Assembly: GCA_029817715.1 (NCBI GenBank)
Contig: JARUPY010000539.1
Location: 6,609,501 to 6,673,500 of the forward strand
Length of the DNA: 64,000 nucleotides
Reading direction: 5' to 3'
Source: Melastoma dodecandrum
Lineage: Eukaryota > Streptophyta > Magnoliopsida > Myrtales > Melastomataceae
Shown: positions 36,106 through 47,796 of the stretch, piece after piece
How the letters are laid out: each line of letters opens with the position of its first letter
How positions within the stretch are numbered: position 1 is the first letter of the stretch
Position numbers and translations under genes: made by a program
Notes under the pieces: generated by a model
Told to the model about the DNA's origin: nothing
Database searches by the model: none
Seen by the model: the letters and a program-made list of their open reading frames with translations, nothing else

Positions 36106-37436
36106 ATCCTTAATAATATATAAAACTGATATAACTGCCAAGATCGATCAAAACCATTACCAACTAAAGTTAACGCCCGCAACACAACAAACCATCTGAC
36201 GACGACGACTAAGAATGCAAGGGCATTCAATCACCCCCCATCCCCCAGCTCATTCTCATAGCTGAGAATGACATCGATCTTTGTTCCTTTTGACTGGTTC
36301 TCGCCTAGGTCTAATCTGTCTGCTTAACGCAAGACCATCAGACAACATTTGCTTTCCTGGGCCCTAAGAATGTTGTCCATTTTCCCCATGGCAATATCAG
36401 CCTGACCTGATTGTTATTTAACTTTCTGACCCCTTGTTCCTCAATCTGGGAGGTGTTTCACGGTGACGATCGACTCACGTCAGGCTTACGGCCATGGGTC
36501 CTAGGCTGCTACCCCCGTACACGGGTGGGTTTCCTCATGTTTAAATGTAAATGTGGTTGGTTGCAAATGCACAACTGCTTTGATCACTGGTCTGCGATAG
36601 AAATGAATGGAAGAATGGCTTCGATGTAGGCGATGAGATATGATCCACTAAAGGGCATTAGCATTCCGTCCGAGCGTAGGAACCAAACTTTCTTGTAACC
36701 TTATAGTTGTTGCGTTCGTTTTTCGATTGATGGCGGACCTTTCTAAAATAAATCACCTTGATAATCTCATCCTTTTTTATGTTTTGTCTCCTGCAATTCC
36801 CAAAGATCACAATAGAACTTTAGACTAAAATATCATCGGCCCGCGATTAAGACATCTCGTTCAATGCACCCAAGTTTCTTACATCCTTAGTTTGTTATAA
36901 TATGTCACAGTACCTAGTTCCGTGAACATCTCATTAATCCTTTTTCCTGAGGTTCGGCCACATCGATGGTATCATGTATACTACTGCTATGCCTTTATAT
37001 GGCCAGAACCAGGGGAATCGATTCTCAGATGCAGAAGATGGGAAACTTTAATGCAGCAGATGTCCATCATTCTGATGTTTTTGAGCTTTGAATGGGATTT
37101 TTATGTCGTGACTTGGAAACATTTCCTGGATCGCCTCATCGTATGTTGCTAACCCCCTCAATCAGCTTGTCCTGTTCTTTAGTTGTGTTCCTCGGTCGAT
37201 GACCACAATGTTAAGGCCTGTGGATTGCTTGCACGTTGTGAATCATCGTCAGCTGTTTGGATTGAGCCTCGCTTTGTCCAGTTTCTCCTTGTCCTTGTCT
37301 GTTTGTCCCTTGCTTGGAAATCCAGCAGGTTGTTAATGGAGTCATCTGTTTATATAGTCTAGTCCGTCCTCTGTCAACACTGAGGCTCAGTCCAAGTTCC
37401 AGTAAGTTTTCATTCATCAATCTGTGTTGAGCGAAT
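36106..37436. other. Intergenic region and promoter upstream of the AP2/ERF gene
   Basis: No coding exon seen. The proximal part holds a TATA box (TTATATAG at about 37350) some 85 bases before the ATG at 37437, giving a plausible short leader. The block at 36230-36640 has no recognised family. Confidence 0.45.
37350..37357 (+). promoter_or_regulatory. TATA box of the AP2/ERF gene
   Basis: TTATATAG lies about 85 bases upstream of the start codon, in a sensible place for transcription to begin near 37380. Confidence 0.55.
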
Positions 37437-38561
37437 ATGGGTGGGGGAGAAGGAGCGGATGGCAATCGGGGGCGGAAGAAGTCTTCGTCGAGGGGGCATC
37501 ATAAATTCGTTGGGGTGAGGCAACGGCCGTCAGGGAGATGGGTCGCAGAGATCAAGGACTCCCTTCAGAAGGTAAGGCTTTGGTTAGGGACCTTTGATAC
37601 GGCTGAGGACGCGGCACGGGCTTATGACGAGGCTGCCAGGGCCTTGAGAGGAGCCAACGCACGGACGAACTTCGACCAGCCTAATGGTTTTGGGGGAAAC
37701 GGGAGTGGCAGTTACATGATTGATAATCTGGAGCCATTCTCGTTCGACCAGATGTGCAGTACGGGGAACGAGTCGGAGGGGTTGGTCGGGGCACTAAAGG
37801 CAAGGCTGTTTGATGGCAAGCCGTTCAATAACATGCTCCCGCCATTAAACAATAAGCCGGTGCTTCAGGTGCAGCAGAGCGTCACAGCTGCTCCAGAACG
37901 GTCGCGGAACAGGAAGAGCACAAAACCCCACAAGCCTCCGCTACCTCAGGTGGCCCCGAGGCTGGTCCAGGTGTCGAGTGACTCGGGTTCAGCAGAGGCA
38001 GACAATCCTAGCCAGAGCCGATTTGAAGACGGCCGCAGCCACGATTGGCAGGACCTGGCTTCAGTCCAGTACCCATACCAGGTTCATCCCTTGCAGCAGG
38101 GCTCCGATGCCCTCAGGGGAGTCACTTGGGCTAATGAGACAACCTTCGAGGTCCCCTGGGACGCACACATGAACCAGGCAGCCCTCGGCAACATCCCGTT
38201 CGACAATCACAACGTCACCGCCGCCGCCGCACAACAGGCTACGGCCGAGTCAATGATCACGTCCCTTCTCCAGGCTTGGCCTGGGACGATGGGGGCAGGC
38301 ATCGACCTAACATCCTACACAATCAACCCCCTCCAGTACCCCGACGTAGAGCAGTCCTCGTCGATCAGGAGCTGGAAGGCGAACACGACAAGTCCTCCGA
38401 TCTCTGAGGCAAATCACGACCACCCGGTCTCGGGGATCGAACAACACGGCTGGCCGAACGAACAGCCGTCGACGACCCCACGGCTACTACAGTACGGTGA
38501 CAACGTCCCTAGCGAGGGAAATTGGGATCCGCTCCTCCAAGTCTTCTCCGTTTTCCGTTGA
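37437..38561 (+). CDS. AP2/ERF transcription factor (ERN1/RAP2.11-like AP2 domain)
   Basis: Intact single-exon ORF of 374 residues. One AP2/ERF domain spans about residues 24-79: [38 protein letters not shown] and RGANARTNF, with the WLG motif and the RAYD element. A basic, Ser-rich N terminus ([11 protein letters not shown]) is a likely nuclear localisation signal. The long C-terminal part is Gln/Pro/Ser-rich with no second domain. The form of the domain ([15 protein letters not shown]) is closest, as far as I recall, to the ERN/RAP2.11-like ERF group; the subgroup is inference. Such proteins bind GCC-box-like DNA and regulate transcription. Single exon structure and an intact frame argue for a functional gene despite the transposons on both sides. 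Confidence 0.9.
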   Translation: MGGGEGADGNRGRKKSSSRGHHKFVGVRQRPSGRWVAEIKDSLQKVRLWLGTFDTAEDAARAYDEAARALRGANARTNFDQPNGFGGNGSGSYMIDNLEPFSFDQMCSTGNESEGLVGALKARLFDGKPFNNMLPPLNNKPVLQVQQSVTAAPERSRNRKSTKPHKPPLPQVAPRLVQVSSDSGSAEADNPSQSRFEDGRSHDWQDLASVQYPYQVHPLQQGSDALRGVTWANETTFEVPWDAHMNQAALGNIPFDNHNVTAAAAQQATAESMITSLLQAWPGTMGAGIDLTSYTINPLQYPDVEQSSSIRSWKANTTSPPISEANHDHPVSGIEQHGWPNEQPSTTPRLLQYGDNVPSEGNWDPLLQVFSVFR

Positions 38562-39602
38562 TCCAAGTCATAACCGAAACAAAAACCAATTCTTTTAAAA
38601 TCATCCGGACTTCAAAAGAGTGAGTGACGATGATGAGGAAACATGTAACGAACAGTCCCACATTGTCGAATCCGCTGTTTGTAATTCGTAATTTGTACCA
38701 TCTTTTTGTATTATTGTAGTAGTACTTTCCAAGAAGCATAGTAATAGTCAATAGTATGATGAAGATGATCACATCAAGCCATTGGTGACCCCTGTTTCAT
38801 TTCTTCCCTCACTTCCTTTGGAGTGAGACATGGCAATAAATAATCGCTCGGATGTTTTCTTCTTCTGTAAAAAAAATGGGTTTTAACTTGTTGTTCCTTT
38901 GTTTTTGTTTCCCAGTGTTTTGTCATTTTCTAAATACCATTAATCAATTGGGAGGAATATAAAAAATTCTCCCCCAAAAGTGTCTGGTTGGTCCTCTTTC
39001 GCCCATCGTTAACATCAATTCCATGGGAAATTACATGTAATATATATATATATATATATAATAAAGCCCAAAGTTAGTACTCCAGCTGTCAATGCTCAAA
39101 GCCCATCAAGGCCCAATAGTTGGCCAGTTAAGGTTGATACTTTTGGAAAGGGGAATAAATTTTTCTGTTCTATGCCAAACATTGTATCTTTCTGCATTTC
39201 TTATTCCAACATAGAAGAGTTAGTACTCCATGTTGGGGGCATCCATCCCATCAGAACACAGACCAGCTAGCTGTTTTGGTTTTTGTTCTTCCTTCTCTTG
39301 TTTCTTTTTTTAAAGAAAGGAGAGTCCTCTTCAAATGCTTTTCAGGACAAGGACACACAACATAACAACAACATTGACTATAAATAAACCTAGGAGTCGT
39401 AGAAAAACAAGGTCTGGTCTCAATGGAAGAATGAACGACACCTGGGAATGATACATATCACACTCTCCTCCCCCCTTCCCACTTCTCCCCTTCTCCATCT
39501 CTTCTTCTCATCGACTCTTCCCCACGCCTCCTCCTTCCCTTCCATCAGCCCCCGGGCACTGGTTCGGTCGGGGATGGGGATCGAGGTGGTTTTGATTGGG
39601 AA
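38562..39602. other. Spacer between AP2/ERF gene and zinc-finger pseudogene
   Basis: Contains the AP2/ERF 3' region and an AT dinucleotide microsatellite at about 39039-39061. I see no other gene or element. Confidence 0.5.
39039..39061. repeat. (AT)n microsatellite
   Basis: About eleven AT units in a row. Confidence 0.9.
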
Positions 39603-40390
39603 TTGGAAAGCGACCGGGTGAAGTTCTTGCCCGGGGAGCGGACCGGGAATGGTGAGGAGAGCGTCGACCGAGAAGAGGAGGAAGATATGGCGAGGTGTTT
39701 GATACTCCTGGCTCAAGGTCGGTCGGGGGATCTCGGGAAGGAGGAGGCGGAGGTCGGTTATCATGATTGTCCTATTTATGATAGGCAGAAGACATTTGAT
39801 GGGGAGGATCGGAAGTTTAACAGCAAAGGGTACCTGGAGGCAAGGGCGGGGGGCGAGAAGATAGGGTTTACGAGTGCAGGACTTGTAATCGGACCTTCCC
39901 ATCATTCCAAGCGCTCGGTGGCCATTGGACGAGTAATTATAAAATGCCTAATGCCGCCATGGCAGAAGAGAAGAAGCTGATCGTTCTGCCCCTGTTGATG
40001 ACAAAAGATCACGATGACGTTGAGGCACCGACCGCTCATCTTTCAAGGGGCGGATACGGCAACATGCCATCATCGAGACTTTACCTGCAATCGAATAGCT
40101 CAAGGAACTTGTATGGAGCCCCCGGTAAACATAACAACAGCAACAACTCAAAACTTCACGTGTGTGGGATTGCGGCGCAGAATTCTCATCAGGGTAAGCC
40201 CTTGGCGGTCACATGAGGCGGCATCGTGGACCTCTAGGCACGAGCCCAGGGCTTTCATCAGCGCCTGCAATGCCGCCTGATAGCAAGGGGCCACCGATGA
40301 GGACCGGGAGCCTCGTATCTTGGGAACTGGATCTCAACTTGCCAGCCCCGGCAGACCACAACAGCAAACAAGAGGCAGGCAACAGCAAGC
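39603..40390 (+). pseudogene. ZAT-type C2H2 zinc-finger repressor pseudogene, 5' part
   Basis: Fragments follow the ZAT layout: an acidic stretch with the L-box-like EDMARCLILLAQG; a first finger YECRTCNRTFPSFQALGGHW in which the second zinc-binding His is lost (HWTSN instead of HxxxH); a second finger CGAEFSSG, then a stop where QALGGH should have Gln, then ALGGHMRRHRGPL; and an EAR repression motif (LDLNLPAP). At least two frameshifts (before finger 1 and within finger 2) break it. The open frame at 39603 begins with TTG, so the true start is not established. Intact relatives are nuclear stress-response repressors. The 3' end is separated by the retrotransposon and lies at 53253-53342. Confidence 0.85.
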
Positions 40391-41451
40391 TGTTCGCGTA
40401 GGAAACGGACCACGTCGGAAATATTTGGCAATTGGACTCACAGGGATTTGTATGTGGTCGCCAGAAAGATGAATTTCAATGATAAATAATACGACTGATT
40501 ACAAATTCGAAAATTTACAGAAGTAAACGAACGCTTACAGCCATAAAAAATGAATGAACACGGGGGTAGGGATGACGGAGGCGGTGTAGACTCGCTGCTG
40601 GAGGTGCGACTGGAGATGACGTCACTGCTAACGCTATAAACTCGTTGTCGCGAGACGCAGGCCCGGTGCTGACGTCGCTGCTGACGTTGTAGACTCGGCA
40701 CAGTGCGCTGTAGACTTACGCCTCGTGAAGCAAAGTCTGGTGGATGTCGGGTGCGGGTGTCAAGGCTTCGGATGAACAACTTGGTGGCGGAGGGTCGTTG
40801 TCTCGGTTACGATTGCTCGCCGGGACGGTGGAAGTGCTGGCGGAGGGTTGTTGCCCCGGTTACGGTTGCTCGCCGGGACGGTGGAAGTGCTGACGGAAGG
40901 TTTGTCACCAAAGCTACGGTTGCTCACTCTGGTGTTGAAAATAATGACCAAATAACCCAGGCCGAGGTATCTACTAAAATCTAAGGGTGACGAGCAATGC
41001 AAAGCTTGTGTTTGGCTGATTGATCGTGTCCTTTCTAAGAAGAGTCTGTTCCCCTTTTATACTAAATCTCAATAGATCTTTGTATGCTGCACATGTCCCC
41101 GAAAAATCCCTTGAATCGTGGCTCAATCTTAACTCCTCTCCGGAGATCTCGGAGTTTGTTTTTCTTTGAGATTCTTCTAACCTCCATTTAGTGAGATCGT
41201 GTGTGGGACGTGTCCAGATGAGTTGTAGACTTAGCTCACACTCATATTTTAAAAGGAGTTTTAGACTTAAGCTGTTACGGACTGATATTTTGGCTCAATC
41301 GATGGGCTATAGACTTATCACAAGCCCAGGGTACCTTATAGCGCTAACATGTTGATGCGAGCTGTAGACTTAGCTCGAGCCCGCATCTTATATTGGGCTT
41401 TCCTGGGCTTATAGACTTAGCATAGGCCCAAGATATTCCATAGTGTCAACA
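40391..41451 (-). repeat. 3' LTR of the Tat element
   Basis: On the minus strand it runs TGTTGACAC...GCGAACA (TG..CA ends, extended to TGTT..AACA). It holds a TATA box (TATAAAAGGGG, minus strand, 41061-41051), two to three tandem copies of a roughly 53-bp unit containing TTGCTCGCCGGGACGGTGG (about 40798-40925), and eight occurrences of TAGACT. Confidence 0.93.
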
Positions 41452-41472
41452 TAAGCCTCCCTCTTTTTGCTG
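41452..41472 (-). promoter_or_regulatory. Polypurine tract of the Tat element
   Basis: Directly upstream of the 3' LTR on the minus strand is AGCAAAAAGAGGGAGGCTTA, a purine-rich tract in the position needed to prime plus-strand synthesis. Confidence 0.7.
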
Positions 41473-41623
41473 AGGTGACTACTGTTACCTAAGCATAGTT
41501 GCCTGATTTAAAAGGAAAACGTTTCGTTTCCCTCCTTTCACTTGCGACATACGTATCTTTTCCTTGCAGACTTGCTCCTTACGCAACCCTAGCCTTCTTC
41601 TTAGGAAAAACTTTTCTCCGATC

Positions 41624-44608
41624 ATGTCGAAGCTTACTTCTTTCCAGTGGCTTCAGCAATGCGCCGGCCCTTCTGGCGTTGTTCGGACCTCAGACGGCAA
41701 AGGCCTAACTCTGGGTCCCGTACTTGACCCTGCGCTTCTCCCGGACCCCATTCCTTATGAATATCTCATCACAGAGCACCAAATCCCTATCTGCCGGGAG
41801 GGCTTCATCGACCCATTCGGCTGAGAGAAGAAGAGCGGCTTCCTGTGCTTCCCTTCTGTGGAGAAAGCCCTAGTACGGGAGTGGTTCTCCCGTTGGCAAG
41901 AAAAGTTGGAGAGCAAGCTGAGAGTTTGCGGGATATGGGCCTTCCTAAAGCTTTCTTTGGTCGCCAAGCATTGCGACCCACGGGTATGCGCCAGCCTTCT
42001 CCCCTTCTGGAATAGTTCAGTCAACTGCTTTTACTTTCCAGAAGGCCCGATGACTATCACATTGGAGGATATTTACTTCTTGACGGGTAGTTATGTGGCT
42101 GGGACTCCCGTCCGCCTCCATCCTTTGGATAGTGACCATAATCCATCAGGGATGCTCCAGATTCTGGATACAGCAACGAGGCACCTCCAATTACTCAGAG
42201 GCCGCCCTCTTTCTGCTTGGGGAAAGGTTGAAGAAGTGGAATTCTTCAGTGTGTGGCTGAGCAAGTACGTGTTTTGCTTTCCTGGCAAGAGGGTGCCAAA
42301 AGTGGTCAACGGGATTGCCAATTTTCTGAGCAATGCTTCCAGCAAGGTAGCCTGGGCGCCCTTTTTATTGGGTCTTATCTACCAGGGCTTATATAGGAAT
42401 AGCTCTTGTACGAGTCCTTTTCCCAAGTATCCAGCTGGTGGCCTTCTTTGGCTCGTGCATCTATGGGCTTGCACATGGATGCCAGGACTTACAGGCTACC
42501 AGATGCCTTCTGGCGCTATCAAGGTTGACTGTTATGGGACGCATATGCTAGAGGCCTGCTGCCATAACAGGAACCAGTGGTTGCATGCCTTGATGACAGG
42601 GCACATGAAGCACATCATCGACGCTGGATGAGGAGAACGCCGCAACTGGGCTCCGTTTCCAAACAGCCACCCTGTTATCAAGCGCCGGAAGAAGCTGGTG
42701 TCGAGTATATACTGGGATTCTGTGCTGACTAGCAGGGACCTAGTATGCGCCACGGAGTCAGGCTTTGGCTTTGAAGCCTACAATCCCCAGCTCTGCGCAA
42801 GGCAACTGGGTTTCATTCAAAGCCCTGCAGTCCCCTTCTCCAATACTTTCAATGTCCCTTTCCATATCAGGAATAGCTACCTCCTTTCAAAGGATTCTCT
42901 TCAAAACTCCCTGGTCCTCTTATCGCAGAAGGCAGAGCTTCAACATATGGAGTTTCCCCTTGAGAACACTCCAATTTATGCTACTGAAACTTTCCTCATC
43001 CAGTGGGCGCTTACTTTTGGAGCTCTTCGCGAGGGGATGACTTTCTTCAAGACTTCTGCTGAGCCGGACCTCTATCTGTCTGCTGACATGATGCTGAAGG
43101 CTGGTCAGAAGCTTATCACCGGTAAAGGAAGTTTTATACGTTTTAAAGAGTTTTCGTATCCCTGTTATTGGAGTATCTCCTTTTAATCCTTAATGTTGTG
43201 ATTACATACTCTGGAGACTCCTCCTCTGAGGGAAACCCACCTCCTCAGGCTAGTCGCTCGACTCGACGACAACAGCCTTCTGCCATCAAAGGCAAAAATC
43301 CTAAAGTCGAGGGGCAGCCCTCAGGGACACTTGGGAAGCGCAAACGCGGGGCTATATCCTCGCCATCTTCTGGCTCGGAGGACATCCCGATATCGAAGTT
43401 ACTGAGGCACGCTCAGCCGATCTCCCGGGGGTCTGGCTCTAGGATTCCAAGGTAATTATTGGCTCAGTCTAACGAGTCCCCTGTAGATTTTCCTCTAATC
43501 CTTTTGAGAAGCAAGAACACTCACTGATTCTTATGGTGTTTGGCTTTCTTTTAGACAAGAGATGATGGCTCTGGTACCTGTAGTTTCTCTTGCGCCAGAA
43601 ACTACAATAGTGTCCGTAGAAAAGGTTAGCCTCTTTCTATTAACGTTTTTGTCCCCCTGTTTTCGTCTTTAACATTTAGCATGTTTTCTTAATTCACAGG
43701 ATGTCCCGGTTTCTAGTCCTCCAATCCTGACACTTGGGGAGGAGGATGTTGTCATTGATGTAGAAGCTGCAACACCGGAGGAAACAGGCGCTCCCGAAGT
43801 CAACCCATCTGTTGCTGCAGCGTCAATGTCGACGTCGGCAAAAGCTGCAATTTCAGAGGAGGCTGGTATCTTGGGAGCCAATCCTGACGATGTCGCACAA
43901 CCTACTGCAGCAGAAGCTGTACATTTCTCCTCCCCACCATCAAGTGTACCTACTGGAGAGGGTACCTCAAGTGTGCCTGCTGGAGAGGGTACTTCGGGCT
44001 GCCTCAGCGCCTATGAGCAGCTAGTGCGACACGTAGATCGCATCGGGGATCTTCTCCTTCTTGACAAGTTTTCTGAGGCTCAATTTAGGGAACTTCAGGA
44101 TCTGGTCGACGAAGTGGAACGCTCCCCGGCGGCCAACATCCAGATGCAGGCTGCTTGTGAAGACTTCCGGGCGCAATTCTGGACTGAATGGACAGCTTAC
44201 CAAGCGGATTTTCAAGCGCTTGATGACACTGCATCCAGGATTGCCCAAAAACTTCAAGCTCAGGAGGAAGAGGCGGCCGACATCAAGCTACTCGAGGGTC
44301 AACGGGATGAATTATCTTCCCAGCTTTCACAGGTGCAGAAAAAGATTAAAGAACTCTTGGGCTATGAGGCTGATCTGAAAGATCGGATCAGCACCATCGG
44401 CTCCCTGCTCGAAAACCGCCCTATCCAAGCCTCTGCTCAGCAACATCAAGACGAGCTAAAGTCCTGGTATCGCCAGCAGAACGAGCTTACTATGAAGCGG
44501 ACCCGTGCCAAGGTTCTTACATTTTTGTTTGTGGAGGCTGTTAGTTCATTACCACAGTCCGGCACTAGGACATTGTATCTTCGAGACTTCACGCATAGAA
44601 GAGTTTAA
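41624..44608 (+). pseudogene. Antisense ORF of the Tat element: plant mobile domain and coiled coil, two stops
   Basis: On the strand opposite gag-pol, between pol and the 3' LTR, a multi-exon coding sequence starts at ATG 41624. Exon 1 (41624 to about 43123) encodes a plant mobile domain: PEGPMTITLEDIYFLTG, then FPKYPAGGLLWLVHLWACTW. Smaller exons (about 43215-43452, 43555-43627, 43700-44515) encode a basic, Ser-rich linker (GKRKRGAISSPSSGSED) and a C-terminal coiled coil rich in Gln, Glu and Leu (about 44260-44500). Two TGA codons (41822 and 42629) interrupt exon 1 in frame. Splice sites look normal (GT/AG). The domain is known from host MAIN/MAIL proteins and from transposons; its role in the element is unknown. 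Confidence 0.82.
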
Positions 44609-44736
44609 TGTTAAGCGGAGTTTCCCTTCTTAGGTGACCTGCATTTCTATTTTCTTGCAATCTTTTGTTTTCACTTATTCGCTGTAGACAATATTCCGCA
44701 CGCGCACTTCATAGGTCTACAGCTGTGTAGACGCCC

Positions 44737-47700
44737 TTAAGGTTCTTTTCTTTGGACGACCTTTTTTGCGATGGCCGGGAAGCGCTTCTCCAAAGTTCTT
44801 TGGTGAGATTCCCAGATGGTCTTCTTGTATCGCTTCAAATACTTACCGTTTATTTTCAGTGGCTGCTTAGCTCCCTCGAGCGTTGACAACCTATAACTAT
44901 TTGTTGTATAGGCTTCAATTACCCGGTATGGTCCCTCCCAATTTGGGGACCATTTTCCTAACACTTGATCCTTCGATTTTAGCGGCAACACCATTTTCCA
45001 GACCAAGTCGCCGACGTTGAAATGTTTATGGACTACCTTCTTATTATAGTGTCGGGCTATTCTTTGCTTGTGTGCTTCTAACTTGTCTACAACCTCTAAC
45101 CTCTTCTTCTCTAATTCCTCCAGGGCTATATACATAGCTTCATCTTGTAAACTTGACTGTGCAACGCGAAGCGACTTATACCTCATTTCTATGGGTAGAA
45201 TCGCATCATGCCCGTAGACTAGCGCGAATGGAGTTTCTCCGGTACCTTCTCGCTTAGTGACTCTTAGAGCCCATAAGGTGTCATTTAACGCTTCATGCCA
45301 TTTTCTCGGATTGCTCCCAATCATCCTTTGGATATTGTTTTTTATCAGCTTGTTAGATGCTTCAGCCTGCCCATTAGCTTGTGGGTAATACGGGGTAGAG
45401 TTTGAAATTGTGAAGCCAAACTCTTCAGCGAATTCCCTCACCTTGGCATTGTTAAAAGCTGTCCCATTGTCTACAACAATGTTTTGAGGAATGCCAAAGC
45501 GATAGATGATGCAAATTCGCAAGAAATCAATCACTTCACTGTGGTCGATTTTCTTGTAGACTTGAGCTTCTATCCACTTAGTGAAGTAGTCAGTGGCCAC
45601 CAAGATGAACGCATCTCCTCGACTAGAGTGGGGGTGAATCTCCCCTATTATGTCTAAAGCCCAAGTTCTGAAAGGCCAAGGTTTGATTATGGGGATCAAG
45701 TCAGTTGCTGGTGCACGAGTCGATGGGCCGTGTCGCTGGCAATCTTGACATCCCCTAGCCATTTCAATGCAGTTTTTCATCATTGATGGCCAATAAAACC
45801 CGTGTCTCCGAATAATCCAGCACATTTTAATTCCCGATTGATGCGATCCACAGAGTCCTTCATGGGTTTCTAACATTATTGGGGTGGCTTCCTCTAAGTC
45901 TACACACCTCAAGAGTACCCCGTTAGTATCTTTCTTATAGAGGACACCATCTAGAAGAACATACGTTAGTGCCTGGACTTTAATTCGCTGTTTAACCTTT
46001 CGACTCGGGTCAGAGAGAAAATCTATGATTGGTTTTCTCCAATCCTCGTCCTGTTTCATTATGTCTATAGCCATGGCATCATTTCTTGACTGCAGATGCG
46101 ACTCTATTTTTATTAAATCCCTTGAATTAACTTTTCCTTTATAACCTGAGGCAAGTTGTGCCAAGTTATTAGCTACTCTGTTTTCGTCACGGCTTATGAA
46201 ATGAAAAATTATATTTTCAAAGCGTGCGACCAGCTGTCGAACTATTTCTAGGTAAGGTCGCAACTTCTCTTGACACAAACACGCCTCATTCACTTGGTTG
46301 ATAACCAACTGGGAATCGCCCTTGATCCGGACTCGCTTTGCTTTTAATGAAAGGAGTTCTTTTAGTAATGTTATCAACGCTTCATACTCAGTAGCATTGT
46401 TGGTTGACAATTCACATAAACGAAAAGCCAACCTAATGTCTCTGCCCATAGGAGATATTATATGGACTCCTATCCCCGCTCCGTTTCTTGTGGATGAACC
46501 ATCAAACCACGCCTGCCAGACATCGTCGATTTCTTCCTCTTGATCTACCGACAGGTCCGGGTCATGATCTACTAGGAAATCAGCTAGTACCTGTCCTTTA
46601 ACCGACTGCTGGGATTTGTATCTCAAATCATACGGGGAAAGAATTAGGCTCCATTTGCTGATACGTCCGGCTAATAACGGGCTTTCAAAGAAATATTTGA
46701 TTATGGGCGACTTAGATACCACGTAGACTTCCCTGTTCCCAATGTAGTGTCTAAGTTTCATTACTGCATAGAATACCGACAAGCACAATTTCTCTTTTGG
46801 AGTGTATCTGACCTCAGTCGGGGTTAGCTGTCTTGATAGGTAGTAGACTGCCCTTTCGTGTCCGTCCTGATCTGTTTGTGCCAACATTGCGCCTATTGTT
46901 ATTCCAGTAGCCGCTACGTAAAGGATGAAAGGCTTTCCTTGTTGAGGAGGAATCAGAACCGGTGGATGCATTAAGTATTCCTTTAAGGCCTTAAAAGCCT
47001 CTTCGTGTTTCTCAGTCCATTTATATTCATTCCTTTCTCTCAATAGATTAGAGAATTCCTTTGTCTTCCCTGCGACATTCCCTATGAATCTACGTAGGTA
47101 ATTCACTCTTCCTAGGAAAGCTTGCAATTCTTTCTTATTTTTTGGTGCCGACAGGCTCTGAATGGCTTTCACTTTATTTTGATCAACCTCAATGCCACGT
47201 TGATGCACTAGGAAACCTAGGAAATGCCCCGCCTTGACTCCAAAGGCACACTTAAGAGGATTCAACTTTAGTTGGTGGGTCCTCATTTTCAAAAAGGCAC
47301 TTCTCAAGTGTTCAATATGCAGTTCTTCCTTCGTCGACTTAACCACTATGTCGTCGATGTAGACCTCTATTGTTTTCCCGAGATATGCATCAAATATGGT
47401 GTTCATTGCTCGCTGATAGGTGGCCCCAGCATTTTTCAAACCGAAAGGCATTACTACCCATTCGAAAATGCCTAGTGGACACCTAAACGCAGTCTTGTGA
47501 ATGTCTTCTTCTGCGATGAAGATCTGGTTGTAACCCGAAAAGCCGTCCATAAAGGACATGACTTGATGACCTGCAGTTTTATCTATAAGGTCATCTGCGG
47601 CAGGCATAGGGTATTCATCCTTAGGAGTAGCGCGATTTAAATCTCTGAAATCCACGCAAACTCTGATCTTTCCATTTTTCTTTAATACAGGAACGATGCT

Positions 47701-47796
47701 AGAGATCCATTCTGTATACCGTGAAGTCCTTATATATCCTGCTCGAAAGAGCTTTTTTACTTCTTCAAACACCAATTGCGTGACTTCTCTAGACAT
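44737..47796 (-). CDS. Tat retrotransposon pol: RT, RNase H, archaeal-type RNase H, integrase
   Basis: Open frame of 1019 codons. RT contains VCVDFRDLNRATPKDEYPMP, SFMDGFSGYNQI and the catalytic VYIDDIVV. A first RNase H follows (LYVAATGITIGAMLAQ). A second, archaeal-type RNase H starts at AWFDGSSTRNGAG and includes NATEYEALI and KGDSQLVINQ; its last catalytic Asp appears to be Asn (RVANNLAQLAS). Integrase shows the zinc-binding HEGLCGSHQSG ... CQDCQRH pattern and catalytic residues in ALDIIGEIHP, VVDNGTAFNN and YYPQANGQAEASNK. The frame is open, but its true upstream connection to protease is shifted, so the ATG at 47796 is only the first Met of the surviving frame. It encodes reverse transcription and integration functions. 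Confidence 0.93.
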   Translation of the reverse strand: MSREVTQLVFEEVKKLFRAGYIRTSRYTEWISSIVPVLKKNGKIRVCVDFRDLNRATPKDEYPMPAADDLIDKTAGHQVMSFMDGFSGYNQIFIAEEDIHKTAFRCPLGIFEWVVMPFGLKNAGATYQRAMNTIFDAYLGKTIEVYIDDIVVKSTKEELHIEHLRSAFLKMRTHQLKLNPLKCAFGVKAGHFLGFLVHQRGIEVDQNKVKAIQSLSAPKNKKELQAFLGRVNYLRRFIGNVAGKTKEFSNLLRERNEYKWTEKHEEAFKALKEYLMHPPVLIPPQQGKPFILYVAATGITIGAMLAQTDQDGHERAVYYLSRQLTPTEVRYTPKEKLCLSVFYAVMKLRHYIGNREVYVVSKSPIIKYFFESPLLAGRISKWSLILSPYDLRYKSQQSVKGQVLADFLVDHDPDLSVDQEEEIDDVWQAWFDGSSTRNGAGIGVHIISPMGRDIRLAFRLCELSTNNATEYEALITLLKELLSLKAKRVRIKGDSQLVINQVNEACLCQEKLRPYLEIVRQLVARFENIIFHFISRDENRVANNLAQLASGYKGKVNSRDLIKIESHLQSRNDAMAIDIMKQDEDWRKPIIDFLSDPSRKVKQRIKVQALTYVLLDGVLYKKDTNGVLLRCVDLEEATPIMLETHEGLCGSHQSGIKMCWIIRRHGFYWPSMMKNCIEMARGCQDCQRHGPSTRAPATDLIPIIKPWPFRTWALDIIGEIHPHSSRGDAFILVATDYFTKWIEAQVYKKIDHSEVIDFLRICIIYRFGIPQNIVVDNGTAFNNAKVREFAEEFGFTISNSTPYYPQANGQAEASNKLIKNNIQRMIGSNPRKWHEALNDTLWALRVTKREGTGETPFALVYGHDAILPIEMRYKSLRVAQSSLQDEAMYIALEELEKKRLEVVDKLEAHKQRIARHYNKKVVHKHFNVGDLVWKMVLPLKSKDQVLGKWSPNWEGPYRVIEAYTTNSYRLSTLEGAKQPLKINGKYLKRYKKTIWESHQRTLEKRFPAIAKKVVQRKEP

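Noticed and set aside
40438..40779. 113-codon ORF repeated at 52239-52580
   Set aside because: Both copies lie within the LTRs; duplication reflects LTR identity, not a gene family.
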